Source of the DNA: Proteobacteria bacterium UBA4457 | GTDB lineage: Bacteria; Pseudomonadota; Gammaproteobacteria; Ga0077536 | Assembly: GCA_002390205.1 (NCBI GenBank) | Contig: DGOV01000107.1 | Span: 1-24,772, forward strand | DNA length: 24,772 nucleotides | Reading direction: 5' to 3' | Part shown: one piece after another, positions 21,869-24,772 of the stretch | How positions within the stretch are numbered: position 1 is the stretch's first letter | Layout of the letters: each line of letters begins with the position of its first letter | Made by a program: the position numbers and the translations under genes | Notes under the pieces: model-generated | The model's database searches: none | Told to the model about the DNA's origin: nothing | What the model saw: the letters and a program-made list of their open reading frames with translations, nothing else

Positions 21869-22933
21869 TCAATCGCTAGGCACATGATGCAGAGCACACC
21901 ACCCCAGCATACCTCCAGTCAGATTAGCAACCTGCGAAAATCCACCTTCCTTCAAGGTTAAAGAGGCTCGTGCAGAGCGGCTACCAGCCCTGCAAACAGC
22001 CACTAATGGTTTATCTTTAGGGATCTCCCTTAACCTACTCTCGAGTTGACCGAGAGGTATTAATATCGACCCGGTGATAAAGCCAAGTGGCCCATCCCGC
22101 TCTTCTATTTCTCTCACGTCGACAACACATACTTTATCTAGGTTTTCTTGCAGCCAATAAGCCTCAATCTCCCAAAATCCAGCAAAAGTATACCTCAGCG
22201 GGCCCCATTGTTTTTCATCGAAAGGATCTTTCTTGTTTTCAGGCTCTCCAGAGAACAAATTCGCGGGAACAGAGAAATCAATGTTTGATGGGTAGGGTAA
22301 ATTCAAGTTATCCATGTAGCCGACAAAGTCCGTCTCGCTAATTTTGCCACCAAGGCGAGGATTATGTTGTTGTTCCTCCCCGACGCTCGTTGCAGTCAGA
22401 CCTCGATAATCATGTGCAGGGTAGATTTCTGTATGGGAAGGCAACGTGAAAATCTTATCTCGAACCGAACGGAAAAGCTCTGCTGCACTGCCTTCCTGGA
22501 AATCGGTTCTCCCACATCCCCTAATAAGCAAAGTATCACCGGTAAAAATTTTAGAGTGGCTCTCTAAAAAATAGCTGGTGCACCCATTAGTGTGCCCGGG
22601 AGTGGAGAGCGCTTTCAATGCATATTGACCAAAACAGACACGTTCACCGTCTGTCAGATATAGATTAGCTCCAGAAACTCCCGAGGCTAGACCTACCGCC
22701 ACATCGCAGTCAGTTCGCTGTTTGAGCAGCCATGCCGCTGTAACGTGATCCGCATGGCAGTGGGTATCGAGTACCGCTTTTAAACTAAGGCAAAGCTCAT
22801 GTATCAGTGCCAAGTCCCGATTCACTTGCTCAAAAACCGGATCAATTAAAACAGCCTCTCCTGTCTCTCTATCCCCCAGAAGATAAGTATAAGTAGACGA
22901 GCGTTCATCAAATAATTGTCTGAAAATCAACAT
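21869..22933 (-). CDS. Persulfide dioxygenase-rhodanese fusion (ETHE1-type MBL plus rhodanese)
   Basis: This 354-residue cytoplasmic protein joins an ETHE1-like metallo-beta-lactamase domain to a rhodanese domain, as in the PRF proteins. The MBL part carries THCHADHV (His58, His60, Asp62, His63), His114 in STPGHT, Asp133 in FTGDTLLIRGCGRTD, and His174 in YPAHD, the iron-binding set for sulfur-dioxygenase activity on glutathione persulfide. The rhodanese part (about 250-350) has the active-site Cys314 in VCRAGSRSA. Together they oxidise glutathione persulfide to sulfite and handle thiosulfate sulfur, detoxifying sulfide. GGAGAGG lies 6 nt before the ATG. The gene lies between a HAD phosphatase and an LLM; no sulfide:quinone reductase is seen in the window. 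Confidence 0.9.
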   Translation of the reverse strand: MLIFRQLFDERSSTYTYLLGDRETGEAVLIDPVFEQVNRDLALIHELCLSLKAVLDTHCHADHVTAAWLLKQRTDCDVAVGLASGVSGANLYLTDGERVCFGQYALKALSTPGHTNGCTSYFLESHSKIFTGDTLLIRGCGRTDFQEGSAAELFRSVRDKIFTLPSHTEIYPAHDYRGLTATSVGEEQQHNPRLGGKISETDFVGYMDNLNLPYPSNIDFSVPANLFSGEPENKKDPFDEKQWGPLRYTFAGFWEIEAYWLQENLDKVCVVDVREIEERDGPLGFITGSILIPLGQLESRLREIPKDKPLVAVCRAGSRSARASLTLKEGGFSQVANLTGGMLGWCALHHVPSD

Positions 22934-22972
22934 ATAGGCCTCTCCCCATTACTCAGCTTCGGTTTAGCGCCA

Positions 22973-23617
22973 CTAAAAATCTATATCTAAAACAGCACTT
23001 AGATCAGATATCGCTTGACTCTCACTAACTACTTTAATCGTGCTCATCCCCATATCACGTGCTGGTTTAAGATTAACCCCAAGATCGTCCAAATAGACCA
23101 CTTCCCTAGGATCAACTTGCATCCTATCGCATGCCAAACTGTAAATAGCTCGATCTGGCTTCCTAATACCTTCTTTGCTTGATTCAATCACTTCGTCAAA
23201 TAACTCTATCACATCAGAAACTTCTCTGGCGTAGTCCTCCGAGCCTGACATTGCTAGGCCCTTGCCTGTCCGAGCGTTATTAGTTAAACAGACATTCATG
23301 AAACTTTCTTTACAGATTCTCAAAACGTCGACCATCCTAGGTCTGACAGTCTGCCTCCCAATAAGAGAAAGCACTTCGGCCCCGCGAATGGCATGGCCCA
23401 GTGCATGGCTTTCCGCAAAAAAAAGCTCATCGAATGTTTCTGCATCAATTAAACTAGACTCGAGCTGAGCCCATGCATTATCTTGATGATTGACAGCATT
23501 TACTCCCCGAATAAAATCTAACGGTATTTTTTTTTCTCGTTCGAAGTCATTAAAAGAATCGAACGGAGACGTTGTCAATACACCACCAAAATCCCATAGT
23601 ATTGCCTTAAAAACCAT
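22973..23617 (-). CDS. HAD-superfamily phosphatase-like hydrolase (EPHX2-N/ACAD10-like)
   Basis: This 214-residue HAD-fold protein belongs to the subfamily IA branch resembling the N-terminal domain of epoxide hydrolase EPHX2 or ACAD10. The nucleophile is Asp9 in LWDFGGVL; the second motif-I Asp, the general acid in many phosphatases, is Gly11, a substitution common in this branch. Motif II is CLTNN (Thr112), motif III Lys153 in GIRKPD, and motif IV YLDDLGVN (Asp177, Asp178). GGAAG lies a few bases before the ATG. It probably hydrolyses a small phosphate ester, though the Gly11 change may reduce phosphatase activity. It precedes the persulfide dioxygenase gene by 39 bp and is divergent from the MOSC gene. 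Confidence 0.8.
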   Translation of the reverse strand: MVFKAILWDFGGVLTTSPFDSFNDFEREKKIPLDFIRGVNAVNHQDNAWAQLESSLIDAETFDELFFAESHALGHAIRGAEVLSLIGRQTVRPRMVDVLRICKESFMNVCLTNNARTGKGLAMSGSEDYAREVSDVIELFDEVIESSKEGIRKPDRAIYSLACDRMQVDPREVVYLDDLGVNLKPARDMGMSTIKVVSESQAISDLSAVLDIDF

Positions 23618-23699
23618 CTACGCTTCCTTCATTGTAATTTATAATCTATTCTCTCAGCTTTTGTACCAGTTACGCTACATATAAAAAGAGTCTATACAC

Positions 23700-24371
23700 A
23701 TGGAAAAAATTACTATTCAATCCATCTATGTTGGGAAATGTAAGCTCATCGGAGAAAGAGGCAATAGGACAGGAATGTACAAAGAGGCGGTCAGAAAGCC
23801 AGTTAGACTTTCTAAACGAGGTCTTCTGAACGACTTTATCGGTGATAAAACTATACATGGTGGTATAACAAAAGCTTTACATCATTTCCCCAGCGAGCAT
23901 TACGCCACTCTCTCCCAAAACTTTCCTCCTCTAAAACCTGTTTTTTGTCCAGGAAGCATCGGCGAAAACATCAGTTCCAGCGGCGTAACCGAGAGAAATA
24001 TTTATCTAGGAGATGTTTTCAGTTTAGGCTCTGCTAAGGTGCAGCTTTCTGAGCCTAGAAAGCCATGCTGGAAAATTGATGCTCGATATGCTCAGCAAGG
24101 TATTGCTGCATTCATGTTTACGAACAGTATCTCAGGTTGGTACTATTGTGTTCTAGAAGAAGGAGAGATAGGTCCCGGAGATGAACTTAAACTCGAGCAT
24201 AGAGTAGAAGGAAATCCATCTCTACTAGAATATCAAGAAGTTATAACTGCCTTGCGCCCAAACCCAATGACTCTAAGAAAATTCTCTCAGATTGATTCAC
24301 TGCCTAAGGATGTTGTGCGAAGACTAATAGAACGAGCAGAATGGCTCTCAAGGAATTCACAGAGCAAATAG
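23700..24371 (+). CDS. MOSC-domain protein (YiiM-like)
   Basis: This 223-residue protein carries a MOSC domain, the sulfur- or molybdenum-cofactor-binding fold of molybdenum cofactor sulfurases. It matches the YiiM-type: GDKTIHGGITKALHHFPSEHY (49-68), GSIGENISSSG (85-95), GDVFSLGSAKVQLSEPRKPCWKI with the conserved Cys123, and the 3-alpha C-terminal domain starting near 180. E. coli YiiM takes part in Mo-dependent reduction of N-hydroxylated purines. The ribosome binding site is weak. It is followed after 25 bp by a CoxD-like ATPase, so it probably heads an operon concerned with molybdenum-hydroxylase assembly. Which molybdoenzyme it serves is not visible. Confidence 0.87.
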   Translation: MEKITIQSIYVGKCKLIGERGNRTGMYKEAVRKPVRLSKRGLLNDFIGDKTIHGGITKALHHFPSEHYATLSQNFPPLKPVFCPGSIGENISSSGVTERNIYLGDVFSLGSAKVQLSEPRKPCWKIDARYAQQGIAAFMFTNSISGWYYCVLEEGEIGPGDELKLEHRVEGNPSLLEYQEVITALRPNPMTLRKFSQIDSLPKDVVRRLIERAEWLSRNSQSK

Positions 24372-24396
24372 AAAACAATATAGAAGGAAAGTTATA

Positions 24397-24772
24397 GTGC
24401 CAAAGCTCTCAAAATTATCGAGCGAAGAAGTAATAAACTCTGCCAAAAAAGAGCTCGAAGGACATGGCTATATAGCGAGCGATGAAATAGCGACTGCGCT
24501 GTACTTAGCTCAAGCACTCATCAAGCCAATTCTAATTGAAGGACCACCAGGTGTCGGGAAAACCGAGCTTGCCATAGCCACTTCTAAACTTCTTGGTAAG
24601 CCTCTTATTAGACTGCAATGTTATGAAGGGTTGGATGAATCCAAGGCCCTATATGAATGGAAGTACGGGAAACAACTATTGTACACGCAAGTTTTAAAAG
24701 AAAAGCTATCGGATATATTAGAAGATGCTGGAGACCTAAGTCAGGCAGTAGATAAGCTACATGCGTTTGATG
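24397..24772 (+). CDS. CoxD-like MoxR AAA+ ATPase, 3' end outside window
   Basis: This open frame runs to the window end. GTG at 24397 has AGAAGGAAA about 7 nt upstream. The product begins with a short helical segment, then carries the Walker A GPPGVGKT (residues 49-56) followed by KPLIRLQCYEGLDESKALYEW and KYGKQLLYTQ. This RLQCYEGLDEx-ALYEW block is typical of CoxD, the MoxR-family AAA+ ATPase needed to build the CuSMoO2 centre of aerobic CO dehydrogenase, and of its homologues in other molybdenum-hydroxylase clusters. CoxE (VWA protein) and CoxF (XdhC-like) normally lie downstream. Only about 125 residues are in view; the Walker B and the sensor parts are missing from the window. Confidence 0.82.
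   Translation, partial: MPKLSKLSSEEVINSAKKELEGHGYIASDEIATALYLAQALIKPILIEGPPGVGKTELAIATSKLLGKPLIRLQCYEGLDESKALYEWKYGKQLLYTQVLKEKLSDILEDAGDLSQAVDKLHAFD

Noticed and set aside
21517..21879. 120-residue plus-strand open frame
   Set aside because: Antisense to the LLM gene, basic and Cys-rich, with no motif.
1..24772. CRISPR arrays, tRNA genes, insertion sequences, prophage or integrase genes
   Set aside because: No regularly spaced repeats, cloverleaf-like segments, transposase motifs or phage genes were seen.

Overview
The window reads as accessory chromosome from an AT-leaning Gram-negative bacterium, most likely a free-living, probably marine or aquatic, gammaproteobacterium. The reasons are an AspC/TyrB-type aminotransferase, an outer-membrane beta-barrel ending in Phe, a lipoprotein, Sec and Tat signal peptides and a TusA protein. 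This lineage call is inference by eye. I see no tRNA, rRNA, insertion sequence, CRISPR array or phage gene. Coding density is high and no gene-free stretch exceeds about 300 bases; the longest is about 280 bases (8936-9217).

Layout. (1) 1-3772: the end of an aromatic/aspartate aminotransferase, then a metal-oxyanion locus: a YqeC-like molybdenum-hydroxylase accessory protein (minus), divergent from an alginate-export-type outer-membrane porin and a TupA-type tungstate-binding protein (plus). The shared intergenic region holds a 10-bp direct repeat and a long inverted repeat next to the porin ribosome binding site. (2) 3791-6360 (minus): an envelope-flavoured operon of exported polysaccharide deacetylase, DsbA/HCCA-isomerase-like protein, a very small lipoprotein that may start at ATT, and a transglutaminase-like protein. 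(3) 6458-8935: a luciferase-like flavin/F420-type oxidoreductase (plus) convergent with an FrhB-type F420 oxidoreductase carrying two [4Fe-4S] motifs (minus). (4) 9218-12383 (plus): a Tat-exported nitroreductase-like protein, a GST, TusA and a NUDIX hydrolase. (5) 12409-19809 (minus): a catabolic/export operon of VOC protein, two MFS transporters, acyl-CoA synthetase, long-type acyl-CoA dehydrogenase and SDR. A divergent crotonase (plus) lies across a promoter region with a perfect 8-bp hyphenated palindrome. (6) 20755-23617 (minus): a second luciferase-like oxidoreductase, a persulfide dioxygenase-rhodanese fusion and a HAD phosphatase. (7) 23700-24772 (plus): a MOSC protein followed by the start of a CoxD-like MoxR AAA+ ATPase.

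How the parts may work together. Two themes recur. One is molybdenum/tungsten enzyme supply: oxyanion capture (porin plus TupA), accessory factor YqeC, a MOSC protein, and CoxD, a maturation ATPase known from molybdenum-hydroxylase (cox) clusters. The other is unusual redox catabolism: two TIGR03617-like luciferase-like oxidoreductases, an FrhB homologue, a nitroreductase-like exported protein and a CoA-thioester module (ligase, dehydrogenase, hydratase, SDR, but no thiolase in view). The hypothesis most worth testing is that this is a coenzyme-F420-using and Mo/W-hydroxylase-using catabolic region. No F420 biosynthesis gene and no Mo/W hydroxylase structural gene lies inside the window, so this remains inference.
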